From: Tanytarsus gracilentus
Taxonomy: Eukaryota > Arthropoda > Insecta > Diptera > Chironomidae
Length of the DNA: 64,000 nt
Direction: 5' to 3'
Assembly (NCBI GenBank): GCA_038502055.1
Contig: JAXRKN010000045.1
Coordinates: 7,863,501 to 7,927,500, forward strand
Shown piece by piece: positions 1 through 13,435 of the stretch. Position 1 is the first letter of the stretch, and each line of letters starts with the position of its first letter. The position numbers and the translations under genes were made by a program. Below the pieces are notes generated by a model that searched no databases, had not been told where the DNA came from, and saw only the letters and a list, made by a program, of their open reading frames with translations.

Positions 1-21
1 CATTTAAAATAAATTAAAAAC

Positions 22-323
22 CTTCGGAAGTTGTGAGAAAATCAGGTAGAAGAAAAACGCCGGAAAAATCTTTTCCAGCTATTGATTGATGCTCATCACA
101 GTTTTTAATTACATCCCATCCTTTAAATATTTTACTACAAGTAATACAGAAAACGTGCGAATCTAATTGCTGAAAAAAACACGTTAAAATAAATTTTTTT
201 CATTATTTTTAAACTCACTTTAAATTCAGAATATAAATCCCTCGCTTTACGCTGCAGTAGATGCTCACACAACAAGCAAGTTCTTTTACCTTTGCACTCA
301 CATGGTTTTTGCAAAGATTCCAT
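22..323 (-). CDS. Alkbh4: ALKBH4-like protein, 5' exons (partial)
   Basis: Two exons are visible: 219..323 (ATG at 323, 35 codons) and 22..169, joined in phase 0 across a 49-bp intron with GTGAGT donor and TTTTTTCAG acceptor. The second exon probably ends at a weak GTTTTT donor (position 21), because an in-frame stop follows at once; the rest lies outside the window. The N-terminus reads PCECKGKRTCLLCEHL, matching the Cys-rich CGCKGxRTCLxCE start of ALKBH4, and exon 2 ends with SGVFLLPDFLTTSEG, like the PFPGVxLxxDFxxxxE segment just before the dioxygenase core. ALKBH4 is a 2-oxoglutarate/Fe(II) dioxygenase reported to act on methylated actin lysine and other substrates; the catalytic HxD...H part is not in view. 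It lies about 290 bp downstream of CNEP1R1 on the same strand. Confidence 0.8.
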
Positions 324-610
324 TATCTAATTTTTAAGAAAAATTAATTTTTTGCATGCAATTTTTTTGAGATTTCAAAACAAATGTCGATATGGCTTCA
401 CTTCGCCGTTTATTAAAGTCCATATGGCCATTAAATGTAATTTCGATTTTTCGAAGTTAAAATCCGAACGGACGTTAAAAAAGTTTAAAACTACAAAAAT
501 TATCCTCTTGTTAAGTCAATTAATTTTATTTTGATCCTTGAATCATTGGCAAAAATCTCTTATCGTTTATATTTGTTTCTGGTTTTTAGCCTTCATCTTT
601 TCAGCCTATT

Positions 611-1217
611 CTATGACTCTTTATTAAATCCTTTTAAGATCAACATGCCTTTCTCATTACAGCTCATGTTAAAATCTCCCAGGACATTGCGAGTCCTTGA
701 AATTATAATCTAAAAAAATGGGGTTTAGAATTATTATTAGCAAATAAATGAATGGCTTTAATTTACCTGTGGCGATATCACTCGTTTGTGGACGCCGAAG
801 AAAACAAATAAAATAATTAAACCCAATGCGGAAATAAAGAAAATTGGATGGTTCATGAGAGAGTCAAAGAACGGTAGATATGACGTCCTTGGATCTGTAA
901 GCCTAAGATTGAAATTCTGATAAGATACGATTTTTTATTTAGCTGCCAAAAAAACTTACCAAAAGAAAGCAGAAATCATCATAGCCGTCGAAACAAGTCC
1001 AAGGATTACTAAAAAATAATTAATTAGTTTTAATATTGCTGCTAAGTACCAACTTACTTCTCCATCGAAGACAGCCAGGATGGAGACATGCTAGAACTTC
1101 CGTAACTCGTCTTTCGAAAGCCTTTAAATCTGAATAAAAATTTTCAATTATTACTTTTTAGTTTATTTTTTAATTTAGACAAATTTCACCTTCACAAGTG
1201 GTTGATTCTAATGACAT
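611..1217 (-). CDS. CNEP1R1: Nuclear envelope phosphatase regulatory subunit 1 (CNEP1R1/TMEM188)
   Basis: Five coding exons: 1190..1217, 1058..1129, 960..1008, 767..902 and 611..709, with continuous phase and GT-AG introns; 127 residues against about 125 in vertebrates. Landmarks are DLKAFERRVTE (residues 10-20), a first membrane segment around 34-50, the motif DSLMNHPIFFIS (63-74), a second membrane segment around 69-87, FFGVHKRVISP (84-94 region) and NMSCNEKGMLILK near the C-terminus. The exon 3-4 junction needs the second of two nearby AG sites (CTTAG before GCTT), because the first gives a stop. In the family this small two-pass protein binds and activates the phosphatase CTDNEP1/Dullard at the nuclear envelope and ER, which dephosphorylates lipin. 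The gene is packed between the zinc-finger gene (187 bp upstream) and the ALKBH4-like gene. Confidence 0.93.
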
Positions 1218-1404
1218 TTTATGTTATTTACACTTATTACTATGTTTTAAGTCAATGTTTCCTGTTTTACACAAATTAATTTAATTTTTATGACAAAATT
1301 GTTTTTTTTTGCTGAAATTTTTATTTTTGTTTTGAGTGATGAAGTTTTACGTACGTAAAAATTCGAAAATTTTAGGGACGTTACAAAATAATTTTATTTC
1401 AAAT

Positions 1405-2556
1405 TTAGAAAGGTGATTTAAGGATCTTGTAGCGTTTCGGATCTGTGTTTTTGATATAAGACAGCATTTTTGTCAATTTTATTTGCTGCTCGCTTTTGAG
1501 ATTCACGAAATTTGCCATTAACAATTCAAGTTCATCGTTTGAGAGGGGCTCCACTTTAACAACAGCTGTTGAAGGAATCGAGTTAGAATTGACACTGGAA
1601 GCAATTGACACACTCGGCTTTGGATCTTCAAGTTTTCTCTCACTATGATCGAGCTTTTGCTCGTCATCCTCCTCAGTAAGATCAATTTTTGGAATCTCTG
1701 TCTTGATCATAACAATATCGTCGTCGTCAACGTTATCAGTTTCAACACGTGGCGTTTGAAGATCCTTAATCACGTCACCAAGATCATAAATCACTCTATT
1801 AAAGATTGTTGTTGACTCTTCTAAATGAGCTTTTGACTCGACATATCTGCATGCGGTTTTTAAACCACAATAAAATTCATCATAGAAACAAACAGTTGGA
1901 AGCATGAGTGCAAAATCTTGCGATAAACTTGAAATTATAACTCGAATCAATCTGAAAAATTCATGTTTCACGTCGGGATGATTCTTAAGGTACTTATTGA
2001 CTGTCGTTAGTGTCACCGGGAAATGAGTTTTCTGTAAAATAAATAAGTTAATAGTTTTACTGTTCATAAAGCGTGTGCGAACTTACGAGATATTTCTCAC
2101 TGTGCTCGTCGCTAACGAAATGATCGATAATGTCCTTTTCTTTGACGCGACATAGGCAGCAAACATGGACCTCTTGACCGTATGGGGTGTCAGCAAGCTC
2201 AACTAAATACTCTAGCCCCAGAATTGGCTCGTGACTTTCATGGAATTTTAAAATTTGCGGCATGATAATTGAGTCTTTTAAATTATGAAACTTTTCAACA
2301 TGAATATTGCTGTACATGTGCTGATCAACATTGGCAGCGTCACCAATTATTGTTTGATTGCAAACTGAACAGTGATATGCGTGAGATGATTTCGATTCTT
2401 CAATGACAAATCTCTTAATTTTACAATTGAACAGGTGATAGGTTTCATTCAGATGCTTTCGCTGAAATTAAGTGAATGTAAATTTAAATCATATAAATTA
2501 GAAGTGTTTACCAGTTTATAATTCAAATAATTTACTCTTGTTCTTTCTTTTGGCAT
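1405..2556 (-). CDS. Two-finger C2H2 (matrin/U1-like) zinc protein, unknown function
   Basis: Three exons, 2512..2556, 2087..2461 and 1405..2031, all joined in phase 0, give 348 residues. Start MPKERTRVNY at 2556. Two zinc-finger-like motifs are visible: C46-x2-C49-x13-H63-x5-H69 and C116-x2-C119-x9-H129-x5-H135. Their spacing is close to the matrin/U1 type that often binds RNA. After a moderately conserved-looking helical middle (PVTLTTVNKYLKNHPDVKHE onward), the C-terminal third is acidic (DNVDDDDIV, TEEDDEQK) and holds two SUMO-consensus sites, IKTE (249-252) and VKVE (about 299-302). I cannot name an orthologue. A nuclear RNA- or DNA-associated role is inferred only from the fingers, acidic tract and SUMO motifs. 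The last exon ends 187 bp before the CNEP1R1 start. Confidence 0.85.
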
Positions 2557-4099
2557 TTTTGCGAAAAAAATATATTTCTTAATTTTGAATGTTTTGAAAA
2601 AATGGGGCCGACTGAAAATTATGTCACAAAATTTTTAAAGTTTATTTAAATTTTTTTTACCATTCTCAAAAATATCGAAACGCTTTAGGTGCACGCATTT
2701 TGTTGGTAAATTGAGGTATGCACATGTGTGTGTGGTAATGAATGATGCATCATTTTCTCCATTTAATTCTCTCTCGAAAAGTCTATTCAAGAAACCACAA
2801 AAAAGTTTTTCTCTGCACTTGGAAGTTGCAACTTCATTATGCAAAATTCTCAAGTGGAAAAGAATTTTATGTCTGAGTCATTTGGTTGAAATTTATTTAA
2901 TTATCCAACTTAATGGAACTTCCATCTCTCGATCCATTAAGAAAAGTGTGAAAATAGCTGAAGCTTCATCCGATTTCTTCAGCATAAATTTCTTCCTTTT
3001 CCAGCGTCTTAGAACGAAAAACTTTCATTCATCCATGACATGAAATCTCGCGCGCGCTTTCCAGCATCGAAGAGGAAAAATTTAATTTTAAACTTTTTTC
3101 ATGATGATACTTAGAGGAAATAAAGCAGCGTGCCCTTTTATTGATGCTCAACGTGACCTTCTTTGTAGCACGCAAAAAAGTTTTTCTTTTACAGCATTAT
3201 GAGAAAAAAGGACACGAGAGGAAGCCGCGAAATCATCTCGAAAATTTATGTTTCTGGTTGATAAAATAAAAAGTCCGTTAGCGGCAATGCTCTAGAAAAT
3301 AATTGCTGACTGTGAAGAAAAAATGTTAACATGCTGTCGAGATTGTTTCTGAGAAATTGTTGACGCACTTTTATTATTTTATGGCTAATGGCATATATCT
3401 TAAGATTTAAATTGTACTATACTTAGAAAATATTAATTTAAAAAAAACAATCTCAGATTTATGAGACGTCAATATTTAATTGTTATCACTAATTTCCGAA
3501 AAATTATGTTAACAGAAATTTCATGCATTCAGCTGAATTGTGCTACAAAATTTTTATAAACATTCACTCCAGCAAAATGGATGATGTTGATTTGGACTTC
3601 GACTGGCTTTACATTACAACATTTTATGAAATTCTTTGTTAAAGACCCTCTCATTTGTACTTCAGTTGAACATGTGCGTTGATGATGTAATTCGCTTTTG
3701 AAAATATGACTCACATTAGGCCAATAATTTTCACAGGAATTTTATAAAATTTAATCATTCAAATTAAAATTGGTTGATTTAAAATTTTAATAAATTTCAT
3801 CTTTATTGGGTCTAAATATTTTTCTAAAATTTAATTTTTCACAGATGGTGATTTGTACTCATCGAGGTTAAATAAATTAAATTATAAGATGGAAATCCCG
3901 AAAAAAATCTTTAAACGAGAGCGAGAGATCTTCGTATTCGATCGCTGAAAGAGAGAATTTCTGAGAATGTTAAGTGAAAATTTAACTCTTAGAATCATTT
4001 TCTCATTTGCTGTCGAAGTAAGCAGTCGATTTAATTATTTTATATTGTGAAATTTTCAAAGTAAAGTAAAAAAATATTCAAAATCCCGCGCAATTAAAA
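2557..4099. other. Divergent intergenic region
   Basis: This lies between the start codons of the minus-strand zinc-finger gene and the plus-strand SLC44 gene, so it should hold both promoters. It is AT-rich with many short stop-broken frames. A GAGA-rich patch occurs near 3917-3963, but I see no convincing TATA box or conserved exon. Confidence 0.5.
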
Positions 4100-6070
4100 A
4101 TGGATGCGTTAAAAGAAAAATTTGTAAGGAATTTTGTGTTTAAATTTAAAATTGGGTTATAAAATTTTTGTCCTCTAGTCAAAAAACAATTATGAAGAAC
4201 GAAAATGTACGAACATTACCTGGGTCTATAAGATGATTGCATTTATCGCTCTAATGGTATGTTGTAATTATCTATATATTTTATTTTGTAATCATGCATT
4301 TTTTTGCAGTTTGCTTTCGTTATTTATTCGTCGACAAAAGCAGACATTAGAAGAGTCACACATGGTTATGATAACTGTGGATATGTGTGCGGCGTTAACA
4401 ATCAAATCAGGCCAGATTTCGGTGATCAATGCTTGGTAAGTAAGATCATGTTTGAATTTTCAATAATAAATTTTTTACTTCTTATTTATACAGCAATCCA
4501 ACAAGGAAGATTTAACGATGATGCTTATAGGTCGCGAAAAAAGATGCGTTACTGAATGTCCGAATAACCACATGTTTTTCATGAATTTTTGTATTCAGAA
4601 AATTCATAAGTTAGATGATAAACTGGAGTCACAGTTTGCCTTCCTTATCAACGATCTCACTCTAACATTCCCAGCCATTGGAGCAGTTTGCTGCATAACA
4701 CTCGTCTTCTCATACATTCTAATTTTACTCTTCCGTCATTGTGCACATTATGCTGTTTGGGGTCTCTCAATATCTTTCGTATCATTACTATGCTCTGTTC
4801 CAATCCATCTTTGGTACAAGTTTGCAATGGCATCATCATTGAATTCAAGTAAGCTACTCTATCACGCTATCATCTACACGTTTTTGGCTTCAGTGTCTGT
4901 GGCTGTTTTAATCTTTGTCCGAGATCGAATTAAGTTGGTCGTTCAGTTGTTCAACCAAACAGCTAAAGTGCTCTTAGACATTCCTGCTCTTCTTGCTCAA
5001 CCCATATTTGTAAGTAACATAATCTAATAACCATGAGTCATTCATAATTTTCATTCAGACTTTTATTGCGACTGTACTTGCTATTACACCCTTCATTTAT
5101 TTCGCGATGATCATTGAAAGCTCGGGAACAATGCAAAAAAGCGAACATACATCAGAAATCGTGTTCAAACAGGACATTTTTGTCAGAATCGCAAGAGTGC
5201 TTAACATTATCGCCTTCATCTGGTTCTCACAATTTCTAATTGGATGTCAACACTTTGTCGTTGCCGGAACGGTCAGCAAATGGTATTTCACACGTGACAA
5301 GACAAAGTTGGTCGCACCAATGCTCACCTCTTACAACAATCTGTTTTGGTATCATTTGGGCTCTATTTGCTTGGGATCATGGATTATCACCATCGTCAAG
5401 ATCATAACGACCACCTTACATTTTCTAGCGTGGTGTTGCACGGTATCAAGAAATATAGCTTTGCAACTCTTGGCATTTTTCATCAATTGGCTGATAGCTC
5501 AACTCGATTTATTCCTTCGGTACCTCGTGCGAAGTGCTTACATCATTGTCGTGAAAGATGGATATTCATTCTTTATAGCTGCATCAAAATCAAACGATCT
5601 CATCTTTAAAAATCTCGTGGATGTTCTCGCATTAAATCATGTTGGTGATTTGGTGTTGACATTTGGACGTCTCTTTGTGGTTTTAATTTCTGGATTTGTC
5701 GGCTATGAAATGATGGTGAGTAGAATTTTTTATTTTTAAACATTTTGTATAAACTTTATCTCATCAGAGTGAACAAATTGGCGTAACCTCCGTTAAATTT
5801 CCAATGATCCTTGCTGTGATTCTCTCGTTTACCATCGTTCATTGCCTTGTCACAATTTTCGAGATGTCTGTCGATACAATTTTCCTATGCTACTGTGAGG
5901 ATGTTGAGACCAACGATGGAAGTCAATCGAAGCCTTATTACATGTCATTGGAACTCAAAAACGTGATGGAGCAGCTCAAAGATTATGGAGCTAAAAATAA
6001 CACAAAGAAAGGCGACACTTCGGGAATCAGAGTGTCTAAAAAATCTTCATCAAACATTTATCAGGTGTGA
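4100..6070 (+). CDS. Choline transporter-like protein (SLC44/CTL family)
   Basis: Six exons: 4100..4123, 4179..4256, 4310..4435, 4494..5009, 5059..5715 and 5768..6070, all joined in phase 0, 567 residues. Family hallmarks: ADIRRVTHGYDNCGYVCG after the first membrane helix (the (L/T)xGxDxxGxxCG block), SKWYFTRDK (about 321-329), and near the C-terminus MSVDTIFLCYCEDVETNDG followed by KPYYMS (about 500-527). About ten hydrophobic segments can be seen: about 24-41, 131-156, 163-184, 200-218, 249-268 and more to about 498. SLC44 proteins move choline or ethanolamine across the plasma membrane and organelle membranes. Odd: the extracellular loop between the first and second helix is only about 90 residues, roughly half that of human CTL1, so this is a divergent paralogue. 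The last exon could in principle splice at CAG/GTGTGA, but a stop comes one codon later and I take that as the end. Confidence 0.92.
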
Positions 6071-9000
6071 ATTATTGTATTTGCACAAAATTTACTCAAA
6101 GTGTAAATTGAGTAGAAAAAATTCCCCGTAAATCAAATTTTTTTTGTATACATTTTTTTGCGCAATTATCATTTAAATGATTTACGATCACTCTAATAAT
6201 TGTTTCCCGCATTTATTCTCACATTTTGCCTTCTATCGCACAAAAACACTTAAATTTATCTTTCTTCGAATGGAGAAAAAATTGTGAGGGTTTTTTAAGG
6301 CTCAATTGATGATTCATGCGAATTGCTTCTTATTATTTTATATTGCTGAAAGGGGAGGGAAATTTATTGAATTAAAGTGAAAATCAATTTTCATAAGTTT
6401 CACTTAAAAAATCATTTCAGAGCTTTATTCAAATTTTTGCAAAAAATTACTCCAAAAATGAGCTCATGATAAAAGAGAAAGAAAATGAGGTGATAATTCG
6501 CTGTGTTTTGAATATTAAACATTTGCCTCCGACGCACATTGTTCTCGCGAAGCTAATTCATCGCATACAATTTATGTGAGCGTCCTTATAAGAGAAGAAG
6601 CAGAAACATAACAATTTTGTTATTTATGAATTTCCATATTTTTCATTTTTCACCATCGTTTTCGTATATAAATTTAATTTCGCTCCTCTCAACAACATCA
6701 TCATCGCCATCATTGCGGGTGCTGTCGAGAGCTGAGTTTAAATTGCTTGTTCTTCGGCAAAGAAGAAAAGAAATAAAGGAAGGAGAAGAAAAACATCACA
6801 AAACATTTTTCAATTTTCCTTGCTCTCGCATCCAACTCTCGACTGCTAATGACTCAGGTTATTACTGAAATTAATTCGCACTCTCTGTTACAAAAGTTTT
6901 CCATTTTAAAGAGCAATAAAAGAAAATAAATAAAAAGTTTAGAGCTGAGAGAAGTCAAATACATTTTTATAACATCTTAATGGCTTTGTACAGTGTAGAA
7001 TTTCTTATGCGAATTCAAAATTGAATTTCCTTGAGGGAGAATTTCTTTTGAAATCACAACATTGAACTTTTAATGCAGCTAAAATTGTTTACATTGAAAA
7101 TGAATTCCAGGAAATTGTTTTATGGAATGCAAGAAGTTAATCGAGAGCATTTGAATGTAAGTTAAGTGAATCTTACCTTTTGGAGATCTTCATGCATAAA
7201 ATCAAATATAGAAGTTAGCATCGATTAAAAGTTTTCCTCAGATTATTCAACAATAATTTTGATTGGAGCTGATTTAAATGTGCAGGAAATTTCCATGAAC
7301 TATAAATTTATAGCTTCAAGCACCTCTAGCTCAATTCCTCATTTATAATTAAGTTTAAATTCGCAATATGATGCGTTCCTTGGCAACTGTAATTAAAATT
7401 ATGAAATTACGAACTAATTATGAGTAAACAAAGGTGTTTGCCAAAGTTCATCACCAGAGAAAATTGTGACATTTTAGATTGTGTGGAATCATTTGCATAA
7501 AAAGTTCGTAGGGTTTGAAAAATTTTGATGTTAATTTAACAAATAGCTCAAGGATTTTTTTGTCAAGAAATAAAAAATTTATAAACTTTTGTTACTGTGC
7601 AAATTTCAACAAAAGAAAATTCGAAAAAAACATATTAACATTTTTTATTAACTGTTTGCTAGACGAAATCCAACTTTTCAACAAAAGAGAGCAAGAAGCT
7701 CTAGGCAACCCCTTTCATACTTTTAGAATTCTTCTTCATCTTTTCTCAACTGACGTCTCACAATTTTTTTTAAATCATCGTCATGTTACACATTCCATAA
7801 GTGAATTGAGTGAGTTAAGTTAAAGGCATAAAATGTCAAGTCTTCGGGTGTCCTTGGTAAATTTTCCCCTTTTTCTCATACAAAAGGAAAAAAGTTTTTC
7901 ACATCATCATCATTCCTCTTTTCTTCTTTACCTCACGAGAAAATTTCTAACTTCTCACACACGCTCGGCAAACTGGAATTTGCTACATTGACTCAATAAT
8001 CAATTAATCATGCTTTGATTGCCTCGACATATTTCTTTGCATAAATTCATGCTCATGCACTGCATACGTGTAGGTTGAAATGTCGTACAGAAGCAATCAA
8101 AGTTGATGAAATAATTTTGCAGAAATTGTTGTTACAGTAACTTAATTTAAACTCTTGAACTTGATTAAAAATTACTTTTCAATTTATTTCAGTCTAAACT
8201 TGAAAATTTCTATTTTAGCTTTTGTTCAACATTATAAAAAATTCTTTAAAGCTAAAATTTGCAATTTTCTCAATAACTTTCCCTAATCTTTTTAAAATGA
8301 AATTTAAAAAATGCTTTTCTTCTGAAATTCTCCTGAGTCATCAAAAAGCTATCGCAGAGCTGTCAACCCTAAAAAATCGAAAAGATATTTTTCGCGTTTT
8401 TATTCGATGACTAGCGAAAATAATTCAAATTATGTGTAAAATCTAACGTTGCGCTAAAAATTTCACTTCATTCTCAAATATTTAGCGCAAGAGAGCTATA
8501 AAATTTTCATAAAATTTCATTCTAAAAATTATTTTGGATTTCCCTCTTGCTAAAAAAATTAGAAAATATCCTAGTTTTTTTCGGTATTTCGTTTTAAATT
8601 CAAAAAGCTTGTTAAAAAAATTTTGCCTATGCCTCATTTTTCTGTTAATTTATTTAATCATGACCTAACAGCGAAACACGAAAAATTCATATTCCAGCTT
8701 TAACTTTATCAAAAAGGTGCCATGGCATTATAAAAAATGTGTAGATTCAAATGTAAATCAATTTTGATTCGTTAAACATCAAAACATAAAACTTAAAACC
8801 TCAAATAGTTCAAAATCTCTGCACATCACGACTCAGATGTTGTTAAAAATCTCAATTGGAATCACAAGAGATTATCCTTACATGCAACCCAACAATATTA
8901 AATAACAAACTCATCAAAGCTTTCATTCTTAAAAGCACTCAATCAAGTCAGTCTACTGAACTTCCATCTTCACCCTCCGCTCATAATCTATTTATATAGA

Positions 9001-12000
9001 AAACATTTCAATTAACAACAGCAGAGAGATGTTTCCGGTGGAAAGTTATAAGCATCTGCTCAACATCACAATTTTCTATCAGAGTAAAGAGAGAATAAAA
9101 TGAAAATGAGGATGTTTATATTTACGGCTCTTTGGCTTTTGAGGCTTCTCCTCCTCCTCACTTTTCATTTTATTTCCAGCCCTCATTCGCAGCTAAACAG
9201 TTACTTTATTAACATTTCATGGCGATTTATTTCGCATCTAGCAAGCTACGAAAAAGACTTTTTGCACCACAATTAAAAAAACATTGAATAAAGTCACAGA
9301 ATTTTTTGTAATAAAATTTCAATTGGAAAAACCAAAATATTTTTTGGAAGTCAAATTTTGAAATTTAAAAGATGGTTTTTGAAAATTATTTCACTTAAAA
9401 TTTTAAAAGTTTTAAAAAAAACTTTGCACGAAAATTTTAAGAATGCTTAAAAAATTTTAATCTCGAAAAGATATTTAAGAGCACTGGAATGAAAAATTCG
9501 TTCATCACCTCCAACTAAATCGTCGTTTTTCTTGCAATAAAAAAGCTCTTCTTCACTTTGGCACATAAAAGATGCTGTGCAATAAATCAAGTGCAAAAGA
9601 AAGGAAAATTGCCACGTAATCTCGCCGTCGCTGGATGTGTTTATGAGTTCGTGTCCAAGGAGAAGAATTATTTTTTTTTGGCAACTTTAAATCTTCATGA
9701 GACGATAAAATTCCTCATTTAAGAATTCGATGAGTTCAAGCTCACTCACAAAATAAGCCATCAGTGCTAATTTATGCAAAAGTCGTTGGGAATTAAGATC
9801 ATAATGCTCGAAATAATAAGAAAACTTTTCTCTCTCTTTCCTTCACTGATGATTATAATTTGCTCGAGAATATTTTTCGCAAGAAGAAGAAAAAATCCAT
9901 TAAAAATGATTGGATAATAAGTTTAAGATTGAGGATGGAAGACTGAGAATTGGATCGGAGAATGAAAAACTTTTGTGTTTTGAGAAATGAGCAATGGAAT
10001 CAATTAAACATTCAGATTTTATATTTGCGCTACGACAATGACAATTAGTTTATCTCATTCATATTGTGGCATAATTATTGAACTTTCTGCTCGTAAAATG
10101 AAAATCAATTTCCATTAGAGGAAAGATTAAATTATTTGTTAGATGAGAAAATTTATGAGCTACAATTTGACTCCTACTCAGCCACTTAAAGCCATATTAA
10201 TGAGTGAATCAACAGTGATAATGAGGAATTGTGAGAGTCACTTCAAGCTTTTGAATGAAAACTTTTTTAAAAAATAGAGATAGAATTCCCCAACTCTGAT
10301 AAATTCAAATTTAGTTTTAAAATTAAATTTGAGAATTTCCGAATTTTTTTCTGACTTCGTCTTATAAAAATTTAAAACTTAGCAGTTAACTGCAGTTGTG
10401 CTCAATTTCTATCAATATTTTCATTTAAATACACTTTACATCGAAAGTCAATAAAAATTCAACAAGAAAGTCAATTTGTGAAAATTTTAATTGCAATTTA
10501 CTGTTTGCGATGATTCTTCCGCTATAAACATTTAATATACCTCCCTCGTCTCTATTTTATGATGAATGTATCAAAAAGTGAATTTTATTTGATTTTCACA
10601 TGCACTCGTCAGTTATTTTCATTTCGATTTCCACATAAAACCGTGAAAATGAAGAATGAGCGAGTCGTTCAATATTGATTCAAGAGAAAATTGATTTTAA
10701 CTGTGCACAGTGACAATGTAAACTACAGCCATGATGGAGCATCCGACATTGTTGCTTAAAGCTCTTCTTGTGCATTTAACATGTTGAGTTATGGCGGTTG
10801 TCGGAAATGGTAAATGAGAGATTTTGCATTTGAAGGCATTGAAATGTTTACATGTGTAGCTTGTAAACTAATTCACTCATCGTTAACTCGATATTTACTG
10901 CCTTTATGTTTGTATCAGTGCAGTGAAAACTTGACATTTTCAAACCTCTGACACTCGCTTCATCATGTATGATGTCGTTTAATGCAGTTATGTTCATCTG
11001 CATATGAGTTATAGAGGACGCTTGTGAACTCTTGGAACTGTTATAGGAAATTAAAATGGTTTGTAATGAATTCATTATTAATTAAGTATTTTAAAAAACT
11101 ATTAATCGTAATTGGGAAATAACTCAATACAAGTAAATTTTTAAAATAATTTTCTTCTCAATATTTTTAACTTTTTTCAACGGTCATTTAAAATTTAAAT
11201 TCAAAAATAAATTGTTTTTCGTTTTATTTTGATTTTAACGCTTTTAAATTAAAGTAAATACAGTCTGATTTACTTTGTCAATTAGCATTTAATTTCTCAA
11301 CTTTTAACCTCCTTTCGTGTTTTTCCACTTCAACCGTTTTCTCTTGGCAACTTGGCATTCGTTCATTTTACCTTCGTTATTGTGTCATCACTAATTGGCA
11401 AAAATTTTACTCTCGTACTCGGTAGTTAATGAATAAGAGAGAAAATTCTCTTTGAATTAGACAACACAGCTTAAGCACTGTATCATGCTCATGTGGAGTA
11501 CTTATAGAGCTTTCATAAATAAATACAACGCTTGTGCTAATAAGCATTTTGTAGCTAAAGGATAAAACTCTTCTCTGGATTGTCAATGATGAAAGTGCTT
11601 TTTGGAGCGAAAACATAATGGAATGCTTTATTGCAATTTAACAAGCTTCTCTTGAACATGAACAAAACTTTTTATTTATTGAATGTGTGAAAGTCATTTG
11701 ATGAATGAATTTTTAAAAAATCTTTTTTGCACTTGATAAATGACTCAAAATGATCTTGAAGTAAAATCCAGTAATTGATTTCATTTTACCTTCCTCTTTT
11801 CCTCGCACGTAATGGATATCACTCGACAATTGTATTTGCTGTATATCAACGGCTAAAGCAGCATTATAACCACTTACTTCCTTATCAGCAATTCAATTTA
11901 TTATTGTGAGCCTTTTTTCTCCTTTCTCTCTCTCAAAATGATCCCCACAAATTTTCACTCAATGGCTTTACGACCGAAACAAAATGAGCAAGTATTTTTG

Positions 12001-13435
12001 GATGTTCACATTGTTTGAATTGATGCTGGTCAACATTAACCCGGGACATTTTCCTTCTTTTCTCACTCAAAGCCGAGAAATAAACGCACGCACAAAAGAG
12101 GACAATACAAATTGACAATACACGTATCCTACACATGTTACCACACGCTCATTTCAGTAAATGAGTCCTTCGGAGAAAAGAAGAAAAAGATTAAAAATGT
12201 TCGTCTGAAGAAATTCAATTTCATGATCGTGAGGAGTGGAAAAAATATTTTAATTGCTTTTCAGAAAAATCTTAAACAGCTTAAAAAAATTGTTTGCATT
12301 CAGATCAGATTTTATTTTGAATTTTCATCAAATTTTGTGAGTTTCCAACCCTTAACTTTCTCACGTTTCTTAAAAGTAAAGAAAATCACAAAAACTCTCG
12401 AAACAGCGTAGATGAAAAGGGCAACAAAATGCATTTTCTGGTGGTGCCAAGAAATTTTATGAAAAAAGTTTTAACCCTCAATATTGAGAAAATATGTTTT
12501 TTCTTTCTTCTTCACTTCGACTTCGAAATTTTTATTTATCGAGTTTTATTTCTTTTTCTTCCTTAAATAAAAAAGTTTTAGTTGAGCTGCCGTGTGATTT
12601 ATTAAAGGAGATTTAAAAATTTATAAAAATAATTTTTAGGTTAAATTTTTAAGAGTTTCAAGTTGATTTGATAATTTAAACTTAATGTCAAACTCACGTC
12701 AGAGTACTGTCGTTATGTGAAACTCATGGGTGGAAAAGTAATTCACTGAGAAAGGTTTAATTTTTGAAATGGGCAAAAAAGACTTTTTTCATACAAGTTT
12801 AAAAATTTATTGGAAACTTTTCTTCGTCCTTCCTGGAAGTTTAATTTGTCACAAATGTTCACTGCTTTTTTATCAGCCCTAAATTAAAGTCGTTCATCGC
12901 TTTAGGCTGCATTCAAAAATGATTTCCATGGTATTTTATAACTTTTGAGTTCAACTTATGAAATGACCAACCTCAAACAACTCGACTGGAAAGTGCTTTT
13001 GAGGCATTTCTGCCTAAATGGGAAAGGTGCAATGTAAATTCTAGTGATATGTAAAAGAGAGAAAATCTTCATGCATGTGAAATGATGTTATGCAGTCGTA
13101 AACAAGAAATTGGTTACATGGCAAAAACATTTCTATGTCCAGAAAAATGTTACAAAACTTTTTTTTCAACGTTTGCAAATTCTAAAATAATTCTCGTACA
13201 TATGTATTTACATTCATGTAGCGCTAGTGATTTGCTACTGGCATCAGATGCCTTTAAAACTTTTATGATTACTTTTGAGAATTTATTTTTGTTTCTGTTC
13301 GATATTGGACTATTGAGAAAATTTTAAAACAAATTTTAAAAAACTACAAATAGTAAAAAAAATTTTTTATTAATTATTAGAATTAAAAAATTATGCAAAC
13401 CCTCAAAGCAAATTAAATTTGAAAATTAAAAATAC
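6071..13435. other. Noncoding stretch, no gene seen
   Basis: There are 7.4 kb of AT-rich sequence between the plus-strand SLC44 gene and the convergent protease-LRR gene. All open frames are short, low in complexity (Phe/Leu/Lys/Ile-rich) and without splice partners that give a sensible protein. A 46-bp segment at about 7111-7156 has an acceptor-like and a GTAAGT donor-like border and one open frame, but nothing to splice to. I see no tRNA, known microRNA or transposon. Confidence 0.5.
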
